Shown: positions 51,420 through 63,782 of the stretch, piece by piece | Layout of the letters: each line of letters opens with the position of its first letter | Numbering within the stretch: the stretch's first letter is position 1 | Source: Trachythela sp. YZ-2020 | Taxonomy: Eukaryota > Cnidaria > Anthozoa > Malacalcyonacea > Clavulariidae | Length of the DNA: 64,000 nt | Assembly (NCBI GenBank): GCA_016169945.1 | Contig: JADLSH010000369.1 | Coordinates: 7,086,001-7,150,000, forward strand | Direction: 5' to 3' | The notes under the pieces: model-generated | The model's database searches: none | What the model was told of the DNA's origin: nothing | What the model saw: the letters and a program-made list of their open reading frames with translations, nothing else | Translations under genes and position numbers: made by a program

Positions 51420-53056
51420 AAATAGAATAAAAAAGTGCCAAATAGGATTTCGAAGTAAACATCGAACAGCAGACCATTTATTGGTTTTAAAAATCTGAAT
51501 AGATTATTATAAGTTAAAACGAAGACCAATCTTTGCTTGCTTTATTGATTTTAAGAAAGCTTATGATAGTGTATGAAGAAGTCTTCTTTTTAAACTTATT
51601 TTATACGGATGTAGTAAAAAAATTTTGTGCTTTATGCCAAGTATATACTCCTCATGCATGGCTACTCAGTCAAACTACAAAATGGAACAACCCCTTTTTT
51701 CGATTCTTTTGTTGGAGTGAAACAGGGGTATAATCTTAGTCCTACTTTATTTAATATGTTTATTAATGATATACCAAATTTGTTCGATGAGTAATGTGAC
51801 CCTGTAAAACTTGGTAATACAGAGTTGAGCTGTTTACTTTATGCAGACGATCTAGTTATATTATCTGAATCGCAAACAGGTCTACAGAAGTGCCTTTCAA
51901 AACTAGAAAAATACCGCACAAAAAAGTGGAAGCTAAATATTAATAAAAAGAAATCTAAAGTCTTGCATAGTTAACGTCAAATTGGTTTTACGAAAACAAC
52001 GTGTTGGAAAAAGTGGACGAATACCGTTATCTTGGAATTACCATCCATTTTTTCTGGAATTTTAAACGAGCACACATTTGAAAATGTATACCAATTAAAT
52101 TACTTTTAAAATTGTTTTCGACGACAATAATTCCAATTATATTGTACAGCTGTGAAATAGGTAAACTACACTCTTTTGAAACGTTTAAGAATAAAATTTT
52201 CAGGATGACGAATGAAATAACGACTAACGATTAACATTTCTATAGCGCAAATTTACATGCGAATATGATCAAATGCGCTTTACATCAAGTGTTACGCTTA
52301 CCTAATTACATACCTAGCCTAGACTATTTTATCTTTACAACGATTGTGATATTACTTTCTTAACTGTGTTTATCCTAACCCACCCTGTCAACTTTCGTTA
52401 CTTTCCCTGTGGGAGGAAACCGGAGTGCCCGGAGAAAACCCACGACTTTCGGCAGAGCGTTGACCGACTCTTTTCACATCAGTCCGTTGCGAGAATCGAA
52501 CCCACGAACTCAGAGGTGAAAGGCGCTTGCCCTGACGACCGCGCCACCGAAGCCCTGAAATATTTCATTTAAAGGTTTGTAAGCGAATTCTTGCATGGAG
52601 TACATTCAAAGTCTACAAATTTAGCTATATATGCTGAGCTAGGAAGGGTACCCTTAATTGTTTAAATTTCCATTCTGACTGTTAAATATTGGTTACGTTG
52701 ATTCAAGACTCATCATTTAAGGAAACTCTCTCTGGTGAAGCTGCCCGAGCCGTATGTGTGAATCTGAATTTTCAGCCAATATTTTTTGTAAAATATTTAC
52801 TGAAAATTTGCAAAATATATAGATGTCAAAAAGTCTGAAAGTTTTATAAAACCTAGTGAAGAACGAGGAAATTTTTGCCATTATTTAAAAAATACACTAC
52901 ATGAAGAATTCGCAAAATATTGGAGAAGCCAGTTTCAACACAATGGGACAAATGGCAAATTAAAAGTTTATAGGAAAATTAAAGTAAATATTGATTTTGA
53001 AAAATACTTATTGGAAATTCAGAACGTTAAATATCGTCAGGCTGTCACTAAATTAA
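51420..53056 (+). mobile_element. Decayed LINE reverse transcriptase, copy 4
   Basis: Reading several frames on the plus strand gives RT blocks: GFRSKHRTADHLLVLK, FACFIDFKKAYDSV, LLYADDLVILSESQTGLQK, VDEYRYLGITI, and near the end EEFAKYWRSQFQHNGTNGK and RQAVTKL. The family differs from the other copies (FxDFKKAYDSV type). Stops and frameshifts are frequent. A SINE interrupts it at 52220-52555, and a PIF-Harbinger element cuts it off at 53057. Confidence 0.8.
52220..52555 (-). mobile_element. tRNA-derived SINE with LINE-like tail
   Basis: On the minus strand the 5' part has a tRNA-like A-box (near 52545) and a perfect B-box GGTTCGATTC (about 52494-52503). It continues through a body with TTTTCTCCGGGCACTCCGG and ends in a tail (TAAAGCGCATTTGATCATAT) that resembles an L2-like LINE 3' end. 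It is flanked by TGAAATA at 52213-52219 and 52556-52562. Confidence 0.8.
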
Positions 53057-53936
53057 AGGCCGGCGCACACTGGAGCTATGTGCTTAGCCAAATGTCACAC
53101 GTGCCCAATGGCGTAAGGATCGATCGAGATAGCTCTCGTGTGCGGGCGATTTACGAACGACTTTTGTCATTCGTGCCACTTACGGCAAATATCTAACATG
53201 TTTGATAATTTCTGCCTCGCGTGCCAAAATCTTTCCGTGTGCGGCGAACGAAAGCTATCTGCTTGCGGATTGTCGTAACAGCGCATGCGTAGTATACGAA
53301 AGTAAACATCCAAGATGGCGAACAGCTCACAAAATGGATGAATGTGAAGACGAAGAGGTGTTGTTATTTTGTTTGCATTGTGACAGTGAGACGTTCTCTC
53401 GGGCTGATCGAAAACCGCATTTGCGTGTCTTGCTTTACTATCAATGGGTTCACCATAGTTAAAATGCTTTCAAATGACTGCCTGTCAATACGATGATATT
53501 GTCGAAATTGCTCTGGCTCTTCGGCATTTCGCGTAGGCTCCTTGACCCTGTCGTCTCATAATCCATCGCTTCGTCCATGACTGACGATTCAATGCTCGTA
53601 AGCGTCGACGGCGACGACGCAACAGCAAACAAAATAACAACACCTCTTCGTCTTCACATTCATCCATTTTGTGAGCTGTTTGCCATCTTGGATGTTTACT
53701 TTCGTATACTACGCATGCGCTGTTACGACAATCCGCAAGCAGATAGCTTTCGTTCGTCGCACACGGAAAGATTTTGGCACGCGAGGCAGAAATTATCAAA
53801 CATGTTAGATATTTGCCGTAAGTGGCACGAATGACAAAAGTCGTTCGTAAATCGCCCGCACACGAGAGCTATCTCCTTACGCCATTGGGCACGTGTGACA
53901 TTTGGCTAAGCACATAGCTCCAGTGTGCGCCGGCCT
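53057..53936. mobile_element. PIF-Harbinger foldback element with mirrored transposase 5' ends
   Basis: The ends AGGCCGGCGCACACTGGAGC and its complement start two inverted arms of about 320 bp (53057-53377 and 53617-53936), flanked by TAA at 53054-53056 and 53937-53939. Both arms read inward into the same start of a protein (ATG then DECEDEEVLLFCL). The right-hand copy continues on the minus strand into an Arg-rich stretch (LLLRRRRRRLRALNRQSW) and RQGQGAYAKC, like the N-terminus of Harbinger nucleases. The catalytic domain is missing. It is inserted in LINE copy 4. Confidence 0.8.
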
Positions 53937-53939
53937 TAA

Positions 53940-55299
53940 AGTGTCTATGAAGTGAAAAATCACTACCCATTTTTTTCTTCGCAAACGAAACATTGACATA
54001 TAAAAACACACTATGCAAAATTTGAACTCAATCGGTACAATACTTTTTAAACTACAAGCCATCAAACATAGAAAATTGCGCGATTTTGGGGGGAAATTAT
54101 CGCGCGGTCAGACGGTGACCTAGGGTCAGCGATGACGTATGCAAATGGCATGTCTTGTAATGTATAGTATTTTGAGTTGGTTCAATACTAAATATTTCCC
54201 AAATATAAACACCAAATACCGCAATTTATAGAAAGAATCACTATAAGCGTGTTTTAAATATTTAGATTTGTAACATATTCTGTACTTGATTTCACATGAG
54301 TGATTTTAGTATAATATTAATGTTTACATCAGTGTGCATGTCTGGCAAAATATATCTTAATCTAATCCGACGTTTCGGCTTTCTTGCAACTTTTTACTAT
54401 TTGGACTAACAAGTAGCTGGAATATAATTATGACTTTTATATTACGACCTTTTAATTTGTTTATGCTAATCAATTTTCACCACAATGACGCATTACATGT
54501 AATATATAAACCAAACGAATTCTTCTGATAGGAGTATAGAATATAGATAGATTTTCTCCGCTGTATTCTATGGTAATCAAACCAAATAGCTAAAGTTGAA
54601 CAGCAATTGTATATCCGCGTAGAATGTTAAAACATTACCAATAATATCCCAAGCGTCGTGAGTATATTTCATATCGTTCGAAGCCGTGTTCGAAGCAATG
54701 TGCGTAATAATTCGTCTTAAGTACTGCACATGTTCGCCTGTCCTTGTCAACTATTAAATTACACCTTACAGCGCTTTCAAATCATAAATATAGATATATA
54801 CATGTATAATTTGCCCACAGATGATAGCTACAGTATACACAAATGAATGTTTCACATAGTACATTTACACACAATTGAAACGATATACAGGGTGTATAAA
54901 AAAAACCTGAACAAAATTGAAATTGCTCTCAACTTCGCGAAGCGGCTCCAGGTACGAAGTTTTTTAGTAATATATATTGTTTGGGTATTTATAATGTAGA
55001 ATAGACTAAAAAATTCTGAAAGTTACATTTTTCAAAACCCAAGGGGGGTGCCTTGTCCAACAGATCAAAAATGGCTTGCGCACGAAATTTGAATGCTTAA
55101 AAGTTATTTTGAATTAGTGGGTGGAAAATGTGTTGGGTGTTGCATTGCTGTTCAAAATTTCAGAAAATTTGCTTAAGTGTAAGCCCTTCAAAACGTCGCG
55201 TAAACTTTCATTTTTAAAAAAAATCAGCTTTTGCATGCTTAATTTACGACTTTACCTAATTTGCATATTGTCTAGACAATTTCGAGCTCCTAACAAACT
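53940..55299. other. No gene seen; dispersed repeat sequence
   Basis: The first 220 bp (GTGTCTATGAAGTGAAAAAT onward) recur, inverted and diverged, at about 57415-57635, so both are copies of one repeat. The word ACAGGGTGTATAAAAAAA at 54887 looks like a transposon end without a visible partner. Confidence 0.5.
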
Positions 55300-56235
55300 A
55301 AGTTTGATCCCTCGTCTGAATACTGTTAACTGGACACCACTCATGCGGCTGAATTCATGTGACGAACAACTGGATTCTTTCCAGTCGGTAGTTCACGTTG
55401 CTTTGAATTCCTGTATCCCCATGCGTACTGTGAAACATCATCCTAACGACAAACCATGGATTACTCCTGTTATTAAAGAATCTATTAAGAAACGTCAACA
55501 AGCTTGGTTGAATAATGACTTACACCAATATAATGTTTATCGCAATAAAGTGATAGCACGCCAAAGAGAGCACGCCAAAGATTCTACAATGACAAAATTA
55601 ATCACATGCATGAGAGTAATCCTAAAAAGTGGTGGGACGGAATCAAACTGTTGTCTGGACTTTCTAATCCTCCCCCGTTAACAAGCTTAGCCGTAAATGG
55701 CACTGTTTTGAACGACTTCGATCTTGCTGTCGCTATTAACGAATCCTTTTGCAGTGTTGCTGCTGACATACCACAACTAAACTTTACTCCCATACCTGTT
55801 TCCAACATTCCTGATGAGTACATCATTACCCGTGATGCCGTAGAACTTGCTTTGGTGGCTGTCCAAGATCGCAAGTCTGTAGGACCTGACGAGATTCCCA
55901 ATTGGCTCTTGAAAACCTGCGCCACAACTATTAGCATCCCTGTGTATTCCATGTTTAACTCTTCTATTAGAGAAGGTCGTGTCCCCGAGCTGTGGAAATG
56001 TGCGGATGTCCTCCCGTTGAGGAAGATCTCTAGAGTTTAATCTTTTAGGCTTTTATTGATTAATATATCAACTTGTAAATTAGTAATCCTACGTTATTGT
56101 AATTAGTATTACCAGCGTATCTATAATCTGTATATACGTATTTTGCTCTACTATTTTTAAACTATGTAAACTTGTGTTTTTCAGTTCGTTTTTGAACTGC
56201 CATTCAAGTATTTTAATAAATCTAATCTAATTATA
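55300..56235 (+). mobile_element. LINE fragment related to copy 3, internally deleted (copy 5)
   Basis: Plus-strand frames give NDKPWITPVIKESIKKRQQA, NPKKWWDGIKLLSGL, SVGPDEIPNWLLKTC and SIREGRVPELWKCADVLPL, matching the connector and RT fingers of copy 3. The RT palm with YVDD is absent. The sequence jumps to a 3' untranslated end with AATAAATCTAATCTAAT near 56216-56232. Confidence 0.82.
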
Positions 56236-56290
56236 GGGATTATTATTCATTGTACTGTGTTATCGTTTTCTTATTGGCTAAAAACTTGCG

Positions 56291-56435
56291 AATAGACTCT
56301 TTCGATAATTACGTCACATCCGCCTATTTGGCCTGGGATCCTCGCTTTCGTGCATCAAGACGAAACGTGATTGGCCCACTGTTCGTGGGAGTGAGGCTCC
56401 CAGGCCAAATGACGTAATTATCGAAAGAGTCTATT
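56291..56435. mobile_element. MITE with AATAGACTCTTTCG ends
   Basis: AATAGACTCTTTCGATAATT and its complement at 56416-56435 are perfect, and the stem continues with ACGTCA and GGCCTGGGA. Non-coding. Confidence 0.8.
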
Positions 56436-56825
56436 ATTATATTATCGATATCTGCCGGTGCCCGCGCTATTTTTCAGCGGAAACAGTAATCTGCAGAGAT
56501 AATTGGACGGCGCCCGGAATATTCCAGCGGTATATCGCATAAAATTACAAATAAGCGGGAAATTTTGAAGTTTGTTTTGTCTTCAAGTTTTAATATTTAC
56601 AATGGCTAGTGCTCGTTTCGCAACGTTTTCAAACGAAGAAATTGAGAAAATAGTAGAAAACAAAGACTCGGCAAACACAAAAAAGGCACAAAAGTGGCAA
56701 GAGAGGTATTTTTGAAATATTCTCATATTTCTTCTGTATTGCTATTTATGAACAGTAATAAAATCTTTGTTTTCAATATTTGCTTGTTCTATTCGTCAAT
56801 GCATGTTACAAAATGAATAATAAAA

Positions 56826-56973
56826 CAATTATTGAATTCGGCTTACGCAGGATATCGATAATTATTCAGACCTCGGTCAACGTTATCCGCCTCAGCTTCG
56901 CTTCGGCAGATAACGTTGACCTTGGTCTGAATAATTATCGATATCCTGCTCCGCCTCATCCAATAATTGTTAA
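56826..56973. repeat. Long hairpin (about 70-bp arms)
   Basis: CAGGATATCGATAATTATTC and GAATAATTATCGATATCCTG are exact complements. The stem extends outward (CAATTATT / AATAATTG) and inward (GGTCAACGTTATC / GATAACGTTGACC) to a small AGCTTCGCT loop. Probably a MITE. Confidence 0.8.
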
Positions 56974-58202
56974 TACTTGCATCACAAAAGTCCGACGGGA
57001 AGTTTCTCGTATTATTGCGCTCTTGCCACCGTCGCATGCGCAAAGCATGATTTTGACCTCATTTAGGAGACATTATTATCCAGAAATTACATTTTTTGTA
57101 CTCGCTTTATCTCTCTTATTCAAAATAGATCTATTCGTTGATTATTCTTGAAACATTTGCTATGATAAGCGGCCCAGTGGCAAACTACGCGTTTATAAGT
57201 TATAACTAGTGTAGACTCACTGGAGTCACTGGCCTACACAGAGTTGGTCTTTGCTTAGATGGCGCAGTCTTAGTGTCACATATTTCATGGAATAACGTTG
57301 AGACACAACTTTCCTTTCGATATTACTTCTTGTCCAATAAATTCGTCCTTGCTGCAACTTTGTTTTAAATATGGAAGTGAAGAACATTGGCTTTCTCCTT
57401 TATAAGCCATATTGTTGAATGCTATCGTGTCCATTTGGATACGTCATCATCGCATTAAACTCGTACCCAGTTCCCGTGATTCTTTTCCCTTAAAATTCAA
57501 ACTTTCAGCCGTTATTTCTCCCCCAATATTTTACAAAATTGCGTCAAACTACTTTTTAGCTATTTCGCATGCCCCAAGCTATCATTATAGCCCAAAAAAT
57601 CGAAAACCATTTTTTCACTTCATAGACACATAGATTGCCTGTTGAAACTGGTCGATATAACAGTATTCCTTACTGTGAAAGAGCATGTACGTAGGCCTAA
57701 ACATTCAATTGTAATCTGAATGAAGTCGGGGATGAACAACATTACTTAAATGACATGCAGAAACACAATGTTTACAAATCTAAGAAATAATTTTATTGAT
57801 AGCCTATACGTAACTTTCGCACCACAAGATCTGTTTAATTATATTATAACTATGAATTAAAGATCAATCTATTATAAAGTTAACATCAAAATACTGTTAC
57901 GATATATTAACAGCATACGATACACTACAAACATCTAACTAGGTATCTTTATAAAAATACTTTTTAATCTTTATATGCATGTTTGTATTCTTATGTATAC
58001 CAATATATTGGTATTTTATGTGTGAAATAAAGTTCTTCTTTAATAACTCAGTGTTTGAGAATCCAGGCCCAGGGGCATATTCATGTGCAATTGATTGCTT
58101 TTTGGAGTTAAGATATCTATTTCTGCCAGCCTCACATATGATGATTTCTAAAAGTTTAATTGCGAAACATGAACAAAGCACGTGAATTCCTGCTCCGTAT
58201 AT
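56974..58202. other. No gene seen
   Basis: No exon recognised. It includes the inverted partner (57415-57635) of the repeat at 53945. Confidence 0.4.
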
Positions 58203-61200
58203 ATATAATAATAATAATAATAATTTATTCATTTATAAAGCGCTAAAACTATAAATATTCTAAAGCGCTATCAATACAAGTTCAAATATAACAATGTGAT
58301 AAAATATGAATGAATTTCTACTATATACAGGTTAAAAATATAGAGAAACAGTGTCTTATGATTACAAAGCTACTGCATTTAAAAATGAAATGCCTTTTTA
58401 AAAAGAAAGGTCTTCAGATGGTTTTTAAAAGTTTCCACTGATGATGCCCTACGAATATCACCAGGAAGATCGTTCCACAAGGAGGGGCCTGCCTTAGCAA
58501 AGGCTCTATCCCCAAACGTTTTCCTCATTGTCTTAGGGACCATTAGCAAATCCTGGTCGTCAGAACGCAGACCGTAACAACCAGCAGGCTTAGGGGTCAA
58601 AAGGCTAGAGATGTATGATGGTGCTTTTGCATGAAGGGCCTTGTACACCAGCAGCAGTATCTTGAAGGTCACACGGTACTGCACAGGGAGCCAATGAAGA
58701 TTAATCAAGACAGGAGTAATGTGATCGATTTAGGGATCAGGCAGACCATGCGTGCCGCGGCATTGAGAACTCTTTGTAACCGATCATATTGAGATTGTGG
58801 GAGACCATAGAGCAACGAGTTACAATAATCCAGATGTGAGGTGACGAAAGCATGTACCAAAATCTTTGTTGTCTCTTCCGAGAGGAATTTCCTTATCTGT
58901 CGAATATTATAGAGGCTGCGGAACGCTTTACTACACACTTTCCCAATGTGAATTTTCATCGACATATGGGAGTCAAACCATGTTCCGAGGTTACGCACCA
59001 TGTCCACAGATTCGATCGTAGACTCACCAACTGTGATCTTATTGACGGCTTGAATCTTCGACATTTGCTGCTTTGAACCGATGATTATAAATTCAGTCTT
59101 GGAATCGTTGATCAAGAGACGGTTTGAAAGCATCCAAGCACGGATATCAGCAACACAGTTTTCGATACTTGTTAGCGCAGCATCCTGAGATAAAGATGTA
59201 TCTGGTCGAAACGAACGGTAAACTTGGGTGTCGTCAGCATAACTATGTGCATTGGGAAGGTGTTTGTCAATGATCTTAAATAACCCAGCCACGTAGAGTA
59301 TGAATAGGATAGGGCCAAGGCAGCTACCCTGCGGAACTCCAGACTCAAGATTGAAAGCATCCGATTTATGGCCATTAATTAAAATCCTCTGCTTTCTCTC
59401 AGATAAATAGGATGCTAACCATTTCTGTGCATCTCCAATAACACCAAAGTCTTTTTCAAGTGTCTCCAGGAGAATCGCATGGTCGATGGTATCAAAGGCG
59501 GCGCTTAGATCAATTAGGACGAGAAGCGTAATCTCCTGACGATCCATACTGAGGAGAATGTCATTTTGGACTTTTAGTAAAGCTGTTTCGGTTGAATGAT
59601 GTTCCCGATACGCTGACTGATTCTTGGGAAAGGGGGCATTTGCAGTACAATGCACAGATAACTGAGAAATCGCTGCCTTCTCTGCAGATTTAGCTACGAA
59701 CGGCAAATTGCTAATAGGCCTGAAATTTTCAAAGATAAGATCAAGTCCAAACTTCTTTAAGAGAGGTAGTACCAACGCTATTTTCCAATGATCGGGTACA
59801 ATACCTTCACAGAAAGAGAGATTTACAATTGTAGTGATGACTGGGGCTAATTCATGACAGCAGAGTTTTACCAGTGATGTAGGAATGGGATCCAATTGGC
59901 TGGAAGCATTTGAAGATTCAAGGATGATCCTCCGAACTTCATCCTCCGTAACCGAGGAAAATTTATCCAATTTTACTCGAGGCTGGTAAAATGAAACATC
60001 AGGTGGATTAACCGAGGTATCGCCAATTTTAGATTTGACGAGTTCAATTTTCTTGTAGAAGAAATCACCAAACTCATTGGCAAGGATGCAAGGGTCTTCG
60101 TGATAAGGTAACTCTTTTACTTGACGTTCATTGCTCAGAGAGTTAACAATTCTGAACAATTTCTTCGAATCACCGGCACATTCGTCAATAACGTTGGAAT
60201 AATACGTTTTCCTGGTTTCATTTACTAAAGCACTATAAACATCACGGACATTACGATAGGCATCTTTGTCACATTCGAGCCCTGATTTAAGCATGGTTCT
60301 TTCCAGTTTCCTACGCTTAGCTTTCAGTTTTTTTAGACTTTCATTGAACCAGGGAACTTTAGGTCGAACAGTCATAACTTTCGATTTCAAAGGGCCAAAG
60401 GGGCATGTTTTTCGAGAATAGAACGTAAAGTCACATCATAGCATTTTGACATTTCATTTACACTTGACCATGTTACCTTAAATAGGTCTGAAGCACATAT
60501 ATCAGCTTTGAAAGCCTCAAGGTCAATCTGTTTGATCTTACGATAGTGAACCTCCTTAACTGAGAAGTTAGGACGAGGAATATCCAACAGACATTCAACA
60601 AAAGAGTGATCCGACAGAGCAAATGTCGCCAGAGGAGAGGTGATTGTGACATCATTGGTTGATCTAGTAATAATCAAATCGAGCGTATGACCCGATGAAT
60701 GAGTTGGTACATTGACATGTTGGATGAGTCCAAAAGTATCCAGTAGATCCGCAAACTTTTTGGCATCCGCATCGTTTGGACAGTCGATATGAAAGTTAAA
60801 ATCACCTGTAATCAGCAGTACCTCGAGACACATCACGATGTTCTCTAAATATGATGCAAATTCTTCGAAGAACACATTAGATGGAACTGGATGATCTTCC
60901 GAGTAAGGGGGTCGATAGATTATCACAACTTTAATAGTTTTCCGTTGTGCACACAAACATTCCACTCTGAGAATTCAAACGAATTACACTCCCCACAGTC
61001 ACTTAATTTCACATTCAGTGATTCTCGGCACAAAATACCCGTGCCACCACCATTTCTACCAGACTGTCTTGGGAAAGATCTAAAAACAAAACCAGCAGTA
61101 GATAATCCAGCAATGCTGACAGAGTCGCATTCCTTCAACCATGTTTCAGTGATGGTACACATATCGATATAGCTATTAACCATATGATCAATAATAACTG

Positions 61201-61586
61201 CGATCTTGTTCCTAACTGAGCGGGCGTTGACACAGTCATGCAAAGCGTAGGTCTTGGATATCGACAGCAGTTCGATCAGTGGCTAGAAATTGTACGCCAC
61301 CACCGGTCATTACAGCATGAGGGCTAGAAGAGATTTTCAATTTCTGCGTAATATTTGTCGGAATATTGATTAGGTTCAAAGAGTTGAAAGAAGAAAATTT
61401 AGTAAAATGTAAGTTTTTGGAATGATTGGTTATACGAACAGGAATTGCACGAAAAGTGCCATCAAATTTTAAATCCTTGTCAACCGATGAACCAGCTGCA
61501 GGTGATCTAGCCATTCTAGTCGTGATGGGTGTGGATGAGGAGGTGGCCGAAAATGGTGTTGCCGAAAAGGGGCGTTCATTTTAAGT

Positions 61587-62000
61587 GTGGAGCATAGATC
61601 ACTTGTGTCGCTAAATTCGTTTATGATCGGAGATGGAGGAGCCATTATCAAAGGAAGGTATTTCAGGCATTCCAGTGGCAGGGGCAAATTCGACGTATTG
61701 TTTTTAAATTCGGAGCCAATCATATCAGGAGGTTTTATTATAGGATTCACATTTAAATCCTCACTTAATTGACTTCGATTAGCTTGAACTCGCGTGGAGC
61801 ATAGATCACTAATGTCGCTTAATTCATTTATGATCGGAGATGAAGGTGCCATTATCAAAGGAAGGTATTTCAGGCATTCCAGTGGCAGTGGCAAATTCGA
61901 CTTATTGTTTTTAAACTCGGAGCCAATCATATCAGGAGGTTTTATTATAGGATCCACATTTAAATCCTCACTTAATTGACTTCGATTGGCTTGAACTCGA
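61587..62000 (-). repeat. 207-bp in-frame tandem duplication in LINE ORF2
   Basis: Two adjacent 207-bp copies (61794-62000 and 61587-61793) differ by about a dozen bases. Because 207 is divisible by three, the frame is kept and a 69-aa block (VQANRSQLSEDLNV...LSDISDLCST) appears twice. Confidence 0.9.
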
Positions 62001-63528
62001 TCGTAATTACGTGAGTCTTTATTGTTGCTATTGTTATCAATAAGCAGCACTGATTCATCAAGAACAATACGATCATTTGCTTCATTAACTATTGATTATT
62101 TGGCTGATTTCGGTGGATTAGATGCTTCAGGCTGTGTTTCTAGCTGAGGCGATGAAATGAATGTTTCCGGGGAAATATTTCTATTAATTTCATTAGCATA
62201 GATGATCTGATCAAAAAGATCTGCTTGAAGCGTACAGCTAAATTGATCAGTAAATTTTCTTTGCTCATTTTGAACAGTGGCCATTTCCGTGCGAAACTGT
62301 TCGATTAGCTGCGAGTTAGAGTGAACATTGCTCATAATTCTAGATTCTAGATTTGTAAGTTCAGTAATTTCTGCTTTAAGAGCTTCATTTATTTTCTCAC
62401 CAGCAATAATTTGATTCTTGAGGGATTTAATTGTGTTTGTGAATTCCTCAACCTCCAAATTTCTTTCTTTCACGACAAAACACATATCTGCTTCAAGTTT
62501 TCTCGATTTTTCGCGTTCATGAAAAAGTTCTGCGTTTAACCTGCTAATTTCGTCCTTGTAACCTCCAATCTTATCCGTCTGAAGGTTTTCTGAATTAATT
62601 AATATAAACGATTTGTTCTTAGGGGGTACTTCCTTCTCCTGTTCGGCCATGTGTGGCTTTAGTTTCAAATTCTCGAGAGAATCTTTATTTAAGTTATTTA
62701 TGGTCTTCATACTGGTTTGTTTTTCAGGATAACAGGTTTCTTTTAGCGGTAACCTTTTAGGGTTTCCTGATAGAGGATTACTCATTTTGTCTTTAGGGAA
62801 TACCTCTTTTTCTAATTCAGCCAAGCGTAACCTCAGATGCAAATTCTCACTAGACAATTTGCATATACCTTGTTTAATTTCAAAATTAGTTTGGATTTGT
62901 TCAAAAAGCTTGGCACTTAAAATTGCAAATTCAGACTCAAGCCTGTCTTTAAAGATGGAAAGTTGCTCTTCTATAGTAATCTTGTTTACATTTTGTGACT
63001 GGAGCGGGGTAGAACTACTAGTAGTTTGCATGTACGAGATATTAACACTGTCATTTTGTGGCCCGCTCAAATGTCGAAATGATCGGTCGATAAAGTCTTG
63101 TAATTCCTCTATAGTAGATCCATCCGAGTCTGAGGCCGAATCTTCGCTTTCAAATTCAGCGCTATCAATATCACTGTCAATGGCAACTTCAGTATCAACA
63201 GACAGTATACTTACTGGTATTGTAAGTATACCAGCACTCGGAGGCGCCGCTTGTGTATCATACTTAGACAAGGCATCGTTTGTTGTTGTCTTACAAACTT
63301 TAGTCAGCGCCTTGAGGAGGTCAGGGCTTGAATTGCCGTTTATTATTAGTGTATTCTGTTTTCCAGGATACCAAGTTATCGTTAAGTCCAAATCATCGCT
63401 TGTAAATTTTCTTGATCTGCCACCAGGCGAAGTCCATCTGCCTTTTAAACCAACGACTTTATCGACAAATACCTTCAGTGCTTCGAAACTTTTAGACCAT
63501 CTGAGTCGTTTTCCATCATAACTGAGAT

Positions 63529-63782
63529 CAGTGGCGCCGCCAGGATTTATTTTTGGGGGGGCAAACACATTCTCGGGGGGTCCGGGGGCATGCTTCCCCG
63601 GGAAAATTTTGAATTTTGGGTGTCTAAAATGGCATTTCCTGCGTTTTGGAGGCACTTGGAGAGAAACTTACGCAGCACAGTTCATTCTCTATACACCCCG
63701 TCACCCCCCCCCTTTGTCACCAGATTTGGACGAATCTAGAAACCCATTCTGTAAAATATTGGGGGGGCGGCCGGCGCCACTG
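63529..63782. mobile_element. hAT-type MITE inserted in LINE ORF1
   Basis: The ends are CAGTGGCGCCGCC and GGCGCCACTG, flanked by ACTGAGAT at 63521-63528 and 63783-63790. Element plus one duplication is 262 bp, which breaks the ORF1 frame. The same family occurs at 32913-33092 and as a fragment at 1772-1879. Confidence 0.9.

Noticed and set aside
62787..63521. 244-aa plus-strand reading frame
   Set aside because: It is antisense to LINE ORF1, which has clear domain structure on the minus strand.
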